From Casuarina equisetifolia (taxonomy: Eukaryota; Streptophyta; Magnoliopsida; Fagales; Casuarinaceae), in assembly GCA_028551475.1 (NCBI GenBank), contig CM052360.1, positions 20,122,682 through 20,186,681 of the forward strand: 64,000 nucleotides of DNA, given 5' to 3'. Made by a program: the position numbers and the translations under genes. Positions 1-12,228 of this stretch are shown in pieces. The notes under the pieces are model-generated. The model was not told the DNA's origin, ran no database searches, and worked only from the letters and a program-made list of their open reading frames with translations. Every line of letters starts with the position of its first letter. Position 1 is the first letter of the stretch.

Positions 1-689
1 GAATATTAAAGTGCTTACATACACATTTGGAGCACCACTCCCACAACTCATATAGTAATGGTAGAAGTCCTTTTAGACAGGAAACCAATCGTTACTCGCC
101 CAAAAAGGGGCGCTGCAGGTGCCTGGCACGCGTCCAAAAATCAAAAGCACTCTTCCGGACATTGGAATATAAAAGGTAGTCATATTCATGCATCCGGAAT
201 GAATGACAGCTCTGTTGTTTGTGTTAAGAAATAATGTGGTTTGGAGCTAACACGTGGGTCAAGCTGAAGGGCTAGGAATCGTTTCTAAGTAATATGGTCT
301 ATGTGTTTTTTGTAGGGCATTCTACCACAGGGGGCATTAGTCACCTCTGAGCCGTATTTCTCAGAAAAAGATGACTGGATGGAGCTGCTATTTTGGGATC
401 ATGATAAAGGCGCAGAGCATGGGAGATAGCTTGTATGTTTTGTGTGCAGAATATGCGTGCTCTGTAAGTTAAGTAATAATTAGTTTTCTTTAGCATTTAA
501 GGACTCTTATGCAAGGTACTTCTTATATTTGTTTCCAAGGTTTCATTTTCCTCCTTAGAAGTGTTTCCCGTAATATATTGTGTCTGAAATTCTAAGCTTG
601 TACGCCGACATGATCTTCCAAAAAGTGGCTGAACTGCTGCACGGATCAAGGTATTACCTAGCCGCCACTTTACTTTAGGAGAAAAAATA

Positions 690-925
690 TTAAGAAAGTC
701 CACAATGCAGCCGTCAAATGAAAGCCCTGGCTTTCTGGTGGAAGCTGATCTCAACAACCGCCGAAGCCAAAGTGATGGGACTTTTTACAACATAATCTTT
801 TTGTAGGATCCGTACCCCATGCAACATCATCAACGGCTGACGTCAAAAGCAACAAATTGCCTTCGTCATCAGGGATGTGGATTCGTAAAGCCGCGTTTGG
901 CCTTTTTTGCATGGGGAGAAAAAGG
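690..925 (+). repeat. Promoter-like dispersed repeat, copy 1
   Basis: Member of a non-coding repeat family seen at least seven times in the window (also 3640-4065, 9360-9560, 10455-10835, 31680-31900, 35930-36130, 39605-39845). Common order: a CAGTCAAATGACAG-like block, GTGGAAGCTGATC-like text, an AT-rich TATA-like stretch, ATCATCAACAGTTGACGT-like text, then CGTAAAGCC and a T-tract. The TTGAC and ACGT cores resemble W-box and ACGT-type plant cis elements, but promoter function is inference. No conserved ORF follows. Confidence 0.6.
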
Positions 926-2026
926 AGGAGATACGAGTGCGGGCGCATGGGATGCTGTCCTTTTATCTAAAATATATTTCTTTTTCCATTTTATTATGGC
1001 ATGCATGGCTGGAGGCATTATCATGCAAACTCTAGAGAACAAAGGAGATTACAAGGCTAATGTTAATCCAAGAATGTTGTGGGAAAAGTAAGAAGATTTT
1101 TTATCTTCATCCTATCGTCTTGAGACAGAAGAAAGAATTATTTAAAAAAAATAATGGATAATGCTCAATAAATCATTGTTTTGTTTGCACCTTACTACTT
1201 TTAGGTTGGTGTATGTAACACGTCTCCTTCATAGGAGTTTTGCTACACTATTGCATTTACCAGCTATCTAAGCTTACTTTCAAGATCAAATTAGTGGACT
1301 AAACAATTTTACGAACAGTTCAATGATGCAAAATTTAGACGAAAGGATAACCAAAACCGATCAATTTGCCACAAAATCAACAACCAGCCAATAAAAGTAT
1401 ATCAAGAAGAAGAAATTTCAACTCTTTGACAGGGAAATAGACACATAATTAAACTTTTGCTGAAACAAGAAGAAAATCGAGAAAAACCGCAGCCTCACAT
1501 ATTGAAGATTATTGAGTTTTGGACTACCAGAAGACATGGCCAGATTATCAGGGAGGCAAAGATATTCCTGCATACGGGGAAGCGAAATATTAACCAATAA
1601 TGCAGATTTATGGAATTATAGAAATGGAAGCTTATACCTTGTCAGACGCGCACACTGAGCCCCAGCAGGACCGTAGAAGGTGTGCATGGCCTGCGGTAAT
1701 ACACTATCCGGCACACTTTTCGCATTTCAATGGTGCATTTGAACTTTCTAAGGTTTCATATTTATTGTTCCAGCTCATTTGTCAAGCATATTTAATGAAC
1801 TTTTTGGCAAGTTGATTTCATCCAGTTGAATATGATAAAACTGGACTTTTGGCAAGCGTGTTTCTCTTGGTTTGTTGAGTTCATTTACATGAGGTTTTCC
1901 CGTTGTCCCGTCTCCTATTTGTTTGCTGATTTTAAGTTGTTGTCTGCACGTGTTGTTATAGGATGAGAGGATCCATTATGAGGACTGTTTGCAACATTGC
2001 ATCAAGGCAACAAGGAGAAAACTAAA

Positions 2027-2175
2027 AAAAATATTATTTTAAGTGAGATTTAGAGACTTTCAATTTCTATCTTTTTATAAATATAGTGACTTCTGTACTT
2101 TTGTAGTATGTTTTTGTGCTTTTATATTTCAATATGTATTAATATAATTTACATTTCTACTAAAAAAAAAAAAAG
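2027..2175 (+). mobile_element. 5'-truncated LINE tail, absent from copy B
   Basis: About 150 bp match the 3' end of the LINE at 42223-46822 (text corresponding to CATAGATATGGTGACTTTTG, then ACCAAAAAAA) and end in a poly-A run. It is flanked by AGGAGAAAACTAAA (2013-2026) and AGGAGAAATGTAAA (2176-2189), an imperfect target-site duplication. The duplicate segment near 40930-40955 carries the uninterrupted empty site. This is direct evidence that the insertion is later than the A/B duplication. Confidence 0.88.
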
Positions 2176-3639
2176 AGGAGAAATGTAAAGAAAGGCTAAA
2201 GGAGCAATTTGGTTTAGAACCTATTAGAACTTTTGTGCTTGAACGTTTAATAAGTGAAGATATTATGATGTTGTGTGGCTAAAGAGAACATTAACAAGCA
2301 TTACACAGTTCACAGTTGCAGTTCTTTTTTTATATATATTTTATTTTAAGTTTTTGACCTAATAAAATTTTTAAAAGTTTTATAATTTTCAAAGTATAGC
2401 ATTTAAAGTTGAAACTGAAGAAAATATTCATAATTTCTATTGAGTTGAGAATTATATCTTTTCAAATTAAGTTTGTTTATTGTTCTTTTTTAATGGTTTC
2501 TAAATATATTTGAAAAATAATGGTTTGGATCTCCTAAAAGTACCTCTTTAATCTTGGCTTTGCTTTGAATCAATATAAAATAACAATGTCTTGCAAATAT
2601 GTTGTGCAGTAAATTGAAAGGCTCAGTTAGAAGAACTCTACAAAATGCGATAGACCAATCACAAACATGATACCGTTCGAAGCAATTTTTACACCTTCCA
2701 CATACCAAAAGGCATGTAGTGAAGAAAATTATGTACCTTTGGAATGCTGCGAAAGAAATGTTGATCTCAATAGCATTAAATCATTATCATTTCCACTAAT
2801 ATCGAAGTGCTTACACTTACACGATTTTGGAGTACCACTTCGATAACTTATACAAGGCTTGCAATATCTAACTAGCACTGTTTAGGATCATAATTTTTAT
2901 ATTGCTGCTAGACTGAAGGAGGTAATGGTGACCCAAAAGACTAGAGTCTAGTCCTCCACCAATGCTAAACTCATTGAGTCTTTGGTACTAGATTTTGATT
3001 ATGATAAGTCATTGTCATATTTCACAAGTGGTATTCATGACTCTAATCTAAATTAGTCTCCAACATCTTCTATTAGATGAGGAACTAAGATATGGAGTTG
3101 AATGTGTTTGATCATTTCTTAAGGACTCTTTTTTTTCTCTCCTTTTTATTCAGGGCATGTAATGTTAGATTTGGGTTAAGTATCTTGTCCTATTTATCCT
3201 AATAAGGTATGGTAGTTAATACCAGCATTTATTAATACAATATATTACAGTAAAAAAAAAGAAAAGAGTCGCATCTACTTTTCTGGTCATAAAGAAGAAT
3301 AGTGGTGGCCTGTCCCAAAAAAGTAAGCAAACATTTGGGAGGGAACTCCTCATGACGCTGGAATATTGTTGTGAAATATGAGAGAACTGGATGAGAGGAT
3401 AATAAAACCGACGATGATTAAGCGTATATATATGTATAGGCTTAGTCTTACGTGAACATACGTGTCAACTAACAAGAATAATAATAACATCGCGTGTAAT
3501 ATCGGAGAGAATAAGTACATCATCAATCAACATCTACATAAACCTTGTAAAATCTGATTATTGTCAATTAATAAGTACAAAAATAAATCAATATTAATAT
3601 CTCCCGAATAAATGTGCATTTAGTTGTTTTTCGAGTTCT

Positions 3640-4065
3640 TAGACAGGATACGAGCAGTGGAAGCTTGTGCTTCGTTTTTGGCATCTGGAGTCTCAACTCC
3701 GTAGCAGAAAACTCCAGAACAGTTCTGGTATTATATGCCTACAAAATTCTGGAATTACTTGTCGCGGTATGATCATATAAAGAAGTGGCATAACTTGTGC
3801 ATGCACAGTTGTATTATCTACTGAGTTATTCCCTTTTAAAGGAAAAAAAAAATATTAAGAACGGCCATAGTAATGCAGCAGTCAAATGACAGCTCTTGCT
3901 TTTTCGTGGAAGCTGATTCAACAGTCGACGCAGCCCAAGTGATCGGTCTTAGTGCAATATAACCATGCCGTAAGAGCGAGATCATGCAAAATCATCAACA
4001 GTTGACGTGGAAAAGGTTAGATTATTTTCGTCATCTGGACGTTAATTTCCGAAGCATTGTTTTTC
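3640..4065 (+). repeat. Promoter-like dispersed repeat, copy 2
   Basis: Longer member of the repeat family described at 690-925. It includes the upstream part with GGCATCTGGAGTCTCAACT, which also appears in altered form at 10510 and 31715. It retains the ATCATCAACAGTTGACGT block near 3990-4007. A CT-rich stretch follows up to 4230, where a minus-strand LINE has inserted. No coding content is recognised. Confidence 0.6.
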
Positions 4066-4230
4066 TTTTCCTTTTTTTTTGGACAATAAATAAAAAGGAA
4101 GAGAGAGTGTGCGCACGACATCAAGTCTGTCGTTTTCATTCTCATCAACCTGCATCAGCCCAGTTTCCGCTCTATATCCTACTGTCCTTTTGTTTTTTAT
4201 ATGTTTCTTTTGCATGTTGCTATTATATTA

Positions 4231-4955
4231 TCTTTTTTTTTTTATGAAAATGTAAATGTGTATTAATAAGAAATAGTGTACAAAAGCATAGGGCATACCC
4301 CAAAATTACAATAATTACAAAAATATAGAGGGAGGAAGCCTCCAAATCTTACTCAAAATAACATTTCCTTGTAAGGATTTAATATTTTTAAACAAAGAAA
4401 CCCTCCCTCGTACAATTTTCCTTAGTTTAGTTAGCATGAGTGGAATGTCTACTATTTTGCTTTCAAATCGTCTTTTATTACATTTTGTCCATATACAATA
4501 AATGCAAACTAAAAAAAATAACTTAAGAAGTTTGGCAACTAAATCATTTTCTTTAGTTACTCTGATTATCCATTGCAATTCTTCATTTCATCCTCCAATA
4601 TCACGTCTAATTTCATTTGGAACAAGGATAGTTTTCCAAACCCTCATTGTCCATGGACATTTAAAAAAAGATGATTCTTGTTTTCAACATAGAACTGACA
4701 AAAATTACAATATAAGTTAATTAAATGGAGTCATCGTACCATCCATTATGCTGTAGAAAGTCGATTTTAACGCACTAGCCATCCAATAAAATTATGTTTA
4801 TTGATGCCATCAACCCAAATGAGATTATAACAATCCACTTCTTCATTTACTGGTCGAAGGTGCTGATAAATTTCTTTGCAGCAATATGTAGATCGATTAA
4901 GAATCAAGGTAAGTGCAGGCCTTAATTTAGGAAGACCTCTCCACAAATGTTCATG
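4231..4955 (-). mobile_element. 5'-truncated LINE fragment
   Basis: The poly-A tail appears as a T-run at 4233-4243, followed by the reverse complement of the 3' part of the same LINE family as 42223-46822. Reading on the minus strand, 4315-4578 encodes the C-terminal end of ORF2 (an IYCIWTKCNKRRFE-like block comparable to the WAERNRRCF block near 46560 in the longer element). It stops near 4950, where homology to the reverse transcriptase C-terminus fades. No clear target duplication was found. Confidence 0.82.
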
Positions 4956-4999
4956 CCCCCAAGGTAGAACTAGTATTTACGGTCTTAATGTGCCACCTT

Positions 5000-6290
5000 A
5001 AACCCTCCGGCTCCAACGTTTCCTGAAAGTCTTGGTACTTTTTCAAAGACTCATACTCCAACGCTCAATCGTAATGCTTTGAGCAAGCCCACGTCATGAG
5101 TTCCTCTACTTAGGCCTCTTGTTTATAAGAAATGACAACCCCGTATCCTTCACCATGCGTCATCTGCTTCCCCAAGCTTCAGGTATTCTAGGTAAAACTT
5201 TCTGTATAATTTTCTTTCTAAACTTTCTACGAATTTATGCGCCAGAGTTTTTCCTTAAATTTATCCGAGTGTTTTACTATATGGGTTTACTTATATTTTT
5301 TAGAATCTATTTTTTTGTCTCTTTCTTCTAGAAGATGTCTTTTGTTGCTTTGAAATTGTTTTAGGAAATAGATGTAGGAGCAAATTAAATTGCCGTCTTT
5401 ATGTTATGATTTTCGATCTTTTGTTGTATTTTCAATTTTTTGGGTCTCTTGAATAGAATTTGTTTAGCAACGTGATGAATAGATTATTGCTACCTTGGTT
5501 TTTACGTTTTTATTTTTTCCTTATTGCTTTGACAAAAAGAGAATGAAAAAAAAAAAAAAGAGAGAGACCCGCGGCAGTGGGGGTGGGTTAGCGAGAGAGA
5601 GAGAGAGATAGAAGCATATGATACTTCTAGGTGAGACTTTGGCCTCTAGACGATAAGCAATTTAATTAGCTAATTGTAACTACTTGCCCAAGTAATGTAA
5701 TTAGAACTAGTGTACTTTTCGTTGGAAGATGAATATGCCAGTCTAGGGTTGAGCTTTAACAATGCAACTGCAATTTAATGTTATGTATTGAAATAAGTAC
5801 ACCTAAGTGGGCTGAGCTTAAACGTCTTTTAGCTGAATTTTAGCCATATTGATATTCGTCTTCAAGCTATCTCAACTTATAGTAGAACTGGTGAGGAGTT
5901 GATGCTTTTCTATGTTGAGATGAATTTTGCCTGTTTTCCTAAGTTCACAAGTTTATTGCTACTAGGATCACATTATATTGAAAACTAAAACTACTTAGTG
6001 TTAAATATTATTTGGGCCTTGCGGATTTATAATATTCCATTTCAACCTAGTAATATGGATTCATACTAGGACTACTCAGCACCCTAGCAGCATGAATTCA
6101 GAAATATTACTTGGACCTGGAAAGGTGCTGTGTTAACAATTTGCACACAATATCTTGGGCCTACTAGTTTTTCGTGTTTCGGAATTCTAGGGTCAAGATA
6201 CTGTTGCAGTAAATACGTCTGTAGACCTGTCCGATGATCCTAGCTAACAGAGAATGGCCTATTTAGTCGGCAAAGTAAGCAAGTATGGGA
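5000..6290. other. Non-coding stretch with a GA microsatellite
   Basis: No gene is supported. A short AG dinucleotide run lies at about 5591-5609, just after a GC-rich patch at 5569-5590. The interval 5340-5560 is T-rich and resembles a plant intron in composition. A possible short exon ends near 5181 (in-frame ATG at 5154), but its reading frame shows nothing recognisable. Confidence 0.4.
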
Positions 6291-6299
6291 CTATTGTCC

Positions 6300-6482
6300 T
6301 CAATCAGGCTGGTACTTCCCTTGGAACAAGGCATTGAGAATTTCATTCACCTCTTCCTTGGCCTCATCTTCGTAAAATGAACCATGCAACACCATCTGAA
6401 TTTGAGCGTAAGGGATAGGGCTGGTCCTCATTAGCTCCCAATAAGCCGACTTTATGATGCTTTTCGATTGAATAAAATGTCT
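6300..6482 (-). pseudogene. Possible coding fragment of unknown family
   Basis: On the minus strand a 60-codon open stretch runs from just after a TAG at 6483-6485 to a TGA at 6300-6302. It ends in an acidic, helix-like sequence (FYEDEAKEEVNEILNALFQG). The amino-acid composition looks more like real protein than the surrounding frames. I do not recognise the family, there is no start codon near its beginning, and nothing coding continues upstream. It could be a captured exon end or chance. Confidence 0.22.
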
Positions 6483-7834
6483 CTACGCTTTATGGATTAC
6501 GGGACTGTAAAATGTCTCAACCTTTCTTGCTGCTAGACCTTGCACTGCTGCTTTAATTCGGAACTTTTTGGTCAGTCTTGATTTATATGCTTTGGTACTA
6601 TATTAAAATCTTAAATTGAAGGTAGAAACTACAAAAATACTTAAAAAATTTAGAACTATACTTACAACAGTACAACTGAAAAGTTCATAAATCTATAATA
6701 CAAAATAAGCCTTTTGCTAGGTTACCTCTTTCTTTCTCAAAATAGGCTGCTTACCATTTTTTTATACTTTAAACAATTTTTCGATTATTTTTATTTCTTA
6801 TATTACCTTTTTCTTTCTCCTGAAGCCTTATTAATTGGTTGAAACTTCAATACCCTTATTCCCATTAAATTTAGACCGTTCAAAACATTTGATCCGAGAA
6901 AAAAGGGGCAGCAAGAAAAGAAATTTCGGAAAAAAGTAGAGACCATTTTTCCGTAAAGGTCTCTCTTTTGGTCAAAACTCATTTGAACAGTTTTCACTTT
7001 GCAAAACGCATTGATTCCTGAGGCTAATTCACAATATTTGAAACTCACCATCTTGATCGCATGAGGGCTGAAGTTTAACTTTTCCACAGTCGTCCCTCAC
7101 AATTTACAAAGCGAAATGAAATTTATTATTCATTTAAGCACACACAACTTGCGAAATCAACCCATCTCATTTTAAAATGCACGGATTGCAGAATTCAATC
7201 TTCTAATTGTATGCTGCACATCCAACAAATTGTTATACAAAATAGTCCACATTATTGTCATAATTAAGTGCCAACGTTGGCTTGGAGGAGACTAATATTC
7301 TATGATAGAAGAAAATATGTGTTCTTAATACAGCCACATTTTTCTTTTTTGCATAAATCTTGATTAAGTTTTCATACTTTTTTGGGCGCGTAATTCTTTT
7401 CTATAAACTATTTGTATACGTTTCTAAGGACTTCAAAGTCTTTTGATAAACTTCACTTTTGTCATCCCTAAAGTTTGCAGTTTACTCGATATAGGGTAGC
7501 TAACATTCCCATGTAAAGCACTTAAAGGTTTGTCTATCCAATTTTATGTATGAAATATTTGTACGTGCTTTGATGGTTGAGTGAATACAAAGTATAAAAA
7601 GTCCACTTTCGGCTTCATCTCCGTTTTCTCCCTTCGATCTTTTGTGCTTTTGCTTCTCCCATCTTCCTCTATATTTATCCATCTCGTTTGTGACACCTCT
7701 TTTTGGGCATATTTTTACATGTCAAAGGACATACGAACTTGATGGAATACCGGATTGCAGTAGTAATTTTCACTTAGAACAGTTGTGTGCAATGAATAGG
7801 TTAAATGCGGTGGTCGGTCACACGGTAGTATCTT

Positions 7835-9240
7835 TTTTTTTTTTTAAGTAAAAAGGGATGAGACCCTTGTCATTGATATTAATTGCATAAAAATGAGTAA
7901 AACCTCAAAACTTATGTAAAAGATTACATAAGGGAGGCTAACAAACCTTGCCCCTCAATACATCATCATAAATTGTATGTAGAAAAATTACTAAACAAAA
8001 CATTAAAATGCATGAGGAAAACCATGCAATGTATAATAAAACCAAACAAAAGATCCAAAAAATTAATCTCAAGGAAGCTTGTAATGTTCCAAACCTAATT
8101 GATCCTCCCAAGCTATTTTCCTATAATTTCTTGATAATGATCCTAATAAGGACAAGACATGTAGCCCTGTTATCAAATGTCCCAAGTTAGCCAAACTATT
8201 TGCAAGAAAGTTGGCTTCACAAAATATATGAGATACCTTAACTTTTGAGGGAAGATAAACTAATCCCTAGCCTATGACATATTCTAATTTCCATGGGATT
8301 GAACAAACTCTTGTTATGTACTGAGCCATGAATTATGTATTAGCTTCAATTTTTGATATATTTAGACCTTGTTGATTGCACAATTTAAGACCTTCTAGTA
8401 AAGCCAAGACTTCCACTATTGCATTATGTCATTGTCCTAAGTTTACCACATAAGTCATAATAACATTTCCCCTCCAATCTTGCACCACTCCTCCTCCCAT
8501 ACAAGCTTATCTTTACATGATCTATTTGTATTCAATTTAAGAAAACCTAGAGAAGGGCACAACCAATGTACCATACAACCTTTACAAATGACATAATAGT
8601 TACATGAATATTTAATTTCTATAGTCATTTGCAATCTTTTAGTGAGGGAAATGTACTACTTTGGAAAGAAGTCATGAAATGACAAATCTCTAGGAGCACT
8701 TCCCTTATCATTATTGGTAGGAAATATTTTGATTAGAAAAAATGACATTGTTCCTTACCCACTAAATTCTCCACAAAATTAAACAACCAACTAGGGCCAC
8801 CAGCATTCCTCCTTATGTAAAGGCACTAGCTTCATGACAAAAGTAATTCCATAATCCTATTGCCAACTCTCCTTGACAGAATAGATGATCTAAGGTCTCA
8901 CAAGTTGATGTAGAACAACAAACACATCTTGAAGCAGATGAGAAGCCCCTTCCTTTTACTTTATCATCATTTGGAAATCCTTTATGCATCACCACCACAT
9001 GAAAAAACCAATCTTTAGTGGTAGATACTTATTACTCCACGTTTTCTTCTCACCATGCAATATTTTGCTTTCATGTATTGCTGCTGTAGAAAATACTCTA
9101 TTAGAAGTTAATTCAAATGCCATTCGATTTGGATCATTAGTGAGTGTTATGCGGTAAGCTTGTTCCAATTGCTCTTGGGACAAATTGTCTAACGGCAGTA
9201 TCACGCCTCCTTGGAAAGCCAACCAAAAAATGTAAACAAG
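7835..9240 (-). mobile_element. LINE 3' fragment with RNase H-like remnant
   Basis: A T-run at 7834-7848 marks the poly-A end of a minus-strand non-LTR element. Inside, 8813-9222 encodes across frames a zf-RVT domain: PLKIGFFMWW, then RGFSSASRCVCC, then LDHLFCQGELAIGLWNYF, the usual Cys/His pattern after plant LINE reverse transcriptases. Further toward the tail (about 8200-8420) broken frames resemble a plant LINE RNase H domain (LLEGLKLCNQQGLNISKIEA). It is a different family from the other LINEs here. Frameshifts and stops make it inactive. Confidence 0.8.
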
Positions 9241-9359
9241 CCAATGGTAGTTGTGCTTGTAACTCTAGATCAGGCATCTTGTGATCAACTTCTGCTTCAA
9301 TATTGAATATTATTTAGTAGCATGTGCACTTGAAGCGAACAATATTGAGTAAGACCAAA

Positions 9360-9560
9360 ACAGCAATACTTTAGCACTCAAATGACAGTTTTGTTGTTTT
9401 GGGAAAAGCTGATCCCGGAAGTCCCCACGGCCCGACAATATAAACTTTTTGTAAGATGAAGACTTCAACAGTTGACGTACAAAGCGGTGAATGGACTTCG
9501 CAAACGTGGGATGTATAATCGTAAAGCCCTTTTTTTTTTTTTTTTGCATGCAAGAAAAAG
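9360..9560 (+). repeat. Promoter-like dispersed repeat, copy 3
   Basis: Same family as 690-925, with the CTCAAATGACAG block, an ACAATATAAACTTTTTGTAA TATA-like stretch, CAACAGTTGACGT and CGTAAAGCC, followed by a 16-T run. It lies immediately downstream of the LINE fragment at 7835-9240. ORFs on both strands here are short overlaps with no family match. Confidence 0.55.
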
Positions 9561-9649
9561 GAAGAAAAAGAGCTTGAGCATGACGCCAGTCAAATTCTTC
9601 GGAAAAGATCATCAAACTTGAGGTTCATTTATTTGATAAAGTTGCATTT

Positions 9650-10080
9650 ATTGTTATTTTAATTAATTTTAAGATAACTGAGATTCGTCTTTCTTAATTA
9701 TGTAAAAATAAAGTTGTTTCTGACTGCCACTAGATTCTATTATGGTTTCTGGTCTGAAAGAGTTCCATACAAAAAATAGAGGTAAAGAGAACGGATTGAC
9801 TCTCCCCTATTTGCTTATGTTTGTTTCTTCGATGCAAAACGCAAGTAATGTATATTTCTTTATTTTGACACAAAACTCAAGTTTGTTTTACTCGGCTTTT
9901 GAAAGCGCATTTGAGGTGTTTGGTGTTTCTTTGCAGGTGTTTTAGCTCTTTTTATAGTCGTGTCCTCGGATATAATTATTGTGCATTAGAAGTTAGAAGA
10001 ATATTCTAGGAGTCTTCATTGGGACGCTAAAATATAAAAATGACTTGCTATCAATGAGTGCGGAATGGAACCGTGGTTAG
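9650..10080. other. Unassigned non-coding stretch
   Basis: No gene, RNA or mobile-element signature recognised. One 67-codon ORF (9742-9945, plus strand) has no recognisable domain and is not supported. Confidence 0.3.
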
Positions 10081-10087
10081 TTGTTTA

Positions 10088-10442
10088 TGTAGAAGTGTAG
10101 GACCCAATTGAAAAAACCGAGAACTCGGCAATCGTAAGGGGGCACCAACACCTTTATAAGACGCAGAACTGGGTTCCCTCGCCCCGGTATGGGACTGCCT
10201 TTCGTGCAGTTTCAATACTCCCCCATAGACAAACACCCGGTTAATTTTTGCCGGTGTGTGTCTGGTCCATTATGGGGTCCATCCGGTTTAGAGGGTCCTG
10301 GCTCCGATACCATGTAGAAGTGTAGGACCCAATTGAAAAAACTGAGAACTCGGCAATCGTAAGGGGGCACCAACACCTTTATAAGACGCAGAACTGGGTT
10401 CCCTCGCCCCGGTATGGGACTGCCTTTCGTGCAGTTTCAATA
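10088..10442 (-). mobile_element. Complete TRIM (miniature LTR retrotransposon)
   Basis: Two 130-bp direct repeats (10088-10217 and 10313-10442) differ at a single base. They flank an internal region of only 95 bp. On the minus strand the right repeat is the 5' LTR and is followed directly by TGGTATCGGAGCCA, a primer-binding site close to the initiator-methionine tRNA type. The left repeat is preceded by a purine run (TATGGGGGAG). A TATAAAGG box lies inside the LTR. The target duplication GTTTA is perfect at 10083-10087 and 10443-10447. It has no coding capacity, so movement would need enzymes from another element. Near-identical LTRs imply a very recent insertion. Confidence 0.93.
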
Positions 10443-10454
10443 GTTTACAGTTCT

Positions 10455-10835
10455 CTTTATCACATAGAGCGGAAAAAGAACCTGGGAAGCTTGCTCTTTG
10501 TTTTTGGTGTCTGGAGTATCAACTGTGTCGCAGAGGGTTCTTGAACATTTCTATAAGGTCCAACTGGTAACGGGATTATATGCCACAGATTTATACTTAA
10601 GCGTTGCCATAGGATCTAATAAAAGGGGACCGTAACGTGGGCTTGGGGTGTGATTCTTTTGAGTAGCCGGTTCACTTTTAAAGTAAATAATATTGAAAGA
10701 GGCAAGAATGGCTAAAAGTTAGCACTCAAAAAACAGTTTTCTGGCTTTTCAGTGAAAGCGGATCTGAACAGTCCCCAGGCCCCAGTAACCGGTCTAAATA
10801 AATCGTAACTTTTTATAAGACTGAGATTTCAGGTG
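10455..10835 (+). repeat. Promoter-like dispersed repeat, copy 4
   Basis: Continuation of the host repeat interrupted by the TRIM. The text resumes with CAGTTCTCTTTATCACATAG, matched near 35056, and then the GTCTGGAGTATCAACT block and AGCACTCAAAAAACAG. The ATCATCAACAGTTGACGT part is missing. No coding content. Confidence 0.5.
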
Positions 10836-11164
10836 AAAAGGAGTATTAAAAATGAATATTGTTTTATATAAAATAATTTTTGATCTTATAAGTTATAAGA
10901 TTTTTTCTTCTAATATTTTAAAATTTTTAAGATAAATCATTACATTTTAATAATTTTAAAACTCATTCAAAAATGAACAAACTAAAATTTGCCTTACACA
11001 GAAAACCCGTTTAAGTCGTAACAAAGGCTTGGCACCTGATATATCTCACTTTTTGATATATGGGTAGGAAGGGGACTCGTGGAGACTAGATGTGCAAGAG
11101 TTTTATGAGTACTTATTTTGCATGGAATTACTGATTTTCTATTTTTTTCATCCGTAAATAAACC

Positions 11165-12225
11165 TTTGCAAAACAGCCAATTTATGACAAGATCCAATGA
11201 CGCCCTTGGGAGGTTGGAATTGACAATTGACATAAAATGAAAAAGGATAAGAATGAGAATATGCTCTATTAATTTTAATTTTATATAAACTCGATAATAG
11301 CCTTTTATCAATTTTTTTTAAATCTATTTATTTTGACCACAAAAACCTGATTATTAATTGAAAATAACCAAACTAGAGAATATAGATGTTTGAGAGATCA
11401 AGAATAAACGCAATTAAGTCTTTACCATTCTCAACAAATGTCTCAAATCTTTACCTTTAATCAAGAAGCGGAAGGTCTTCTAAAAAATTATTATATACAT
11501 ACACACACTTACTTATTTGTTAATTTATAGGAATTCGATTTGACCCACTAAATGTGATGTTAGTGAAATCTGCCACATCGGGACCTGTCGTGTCAGCGGC
11601 TAGCACAATTCTCACAAGGGCCTTGTCCGAGCCAACACGTCCGTACTCACACCAGTCAGTCCACAAGCAGAATCTCCACACAGATGTGCCTTCCGTACAT
11701 CTCGTCCAGTAGGCGACACATCACTGCCGGTGGTAAAACATTCACTAATATATAGACCTTGTATTTCTTTTCAAAAAATTTGAATGATAATGGAATGACA
11801 TACAAATTACAAACCCAGTGGTAAAACATTCATTAAACCAATCACTTCCTAATACAGTATAACTACTGCCGATAATAAGGTAAAAGAAGGCTTTTTTTAT
11901 GTATAATCCTTCCAATTTGGCCTTTAATTAGTTTCTTGCCCATTTTCTTCCAAGATATATTTGATTGGTGCAATTGGGTCATGGTTAGGCCATTATTCTA
12001 CGGGAAAGTAAGGCCGATTACTGATATGAGGAATGCGGGAGCCAGATTACTGGACCGAAAGGCCCAGATCCAAGGCACCCTTACCCTAGACTCGTCTAAT
12101 TTGAAGCTACGGACCTTAGAGTTGAGTGGAAGACCCGCCTCTCCTAGCAAGTTTGGGTAACTTTGTATAGTATGAAGACCGAAAGGAACACGACGACGTC
12201 AGTGGGTTCCATTTGTCATGCTCTT
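11165..12225. repeat. Segmental duplication copy A, second block
   Basis: Collinear with 53340-54836. Anchors are CATGACAAGATCCAAT-like text (11184 against 53360), the ATCACTGCCGG box (11722 against 53555) and ATTTGATTGGTGCAAT (11957 against 54525). The copy B partner is longer. No ORF is conserved between the copies, including the 74-codon ORF at 11936-12160. Confidence 0.75.
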
Positions 12226-12228
12226 CTT

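Larger units (their letters stand above)
1..3166. repeat. Segmental duplication copy A, first block
   Basis: This block is repeated at 38918-41946 in the same orientation and order, with substitutions and small indels throughout. Clear anchors are the sequence around 819 (same as 39737) and around 1600 (same as 40516). The main length difference is a LINE tail at 2027-2175 that the other copy lacks. The ORFs here are short and not conserved between the copies, so I see no supported gene. A smaller motif at the start (GTGCTTACA followed by GGAG-ACCACT and ATAACTTATA-like text) recurs near 2811, 34800, 38925 and 41574, suggesting that the block is itself built from older repeat units. Confidence 0.9.

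Noticed and set aside
10850-10975. AT-rich MITE-like stretch with a near-palindrome TCTTATAAGTTATAAGA
   Set aside because: No convincing terminal inverted repeats or target duplication; likely chance in AT-rich DNA.
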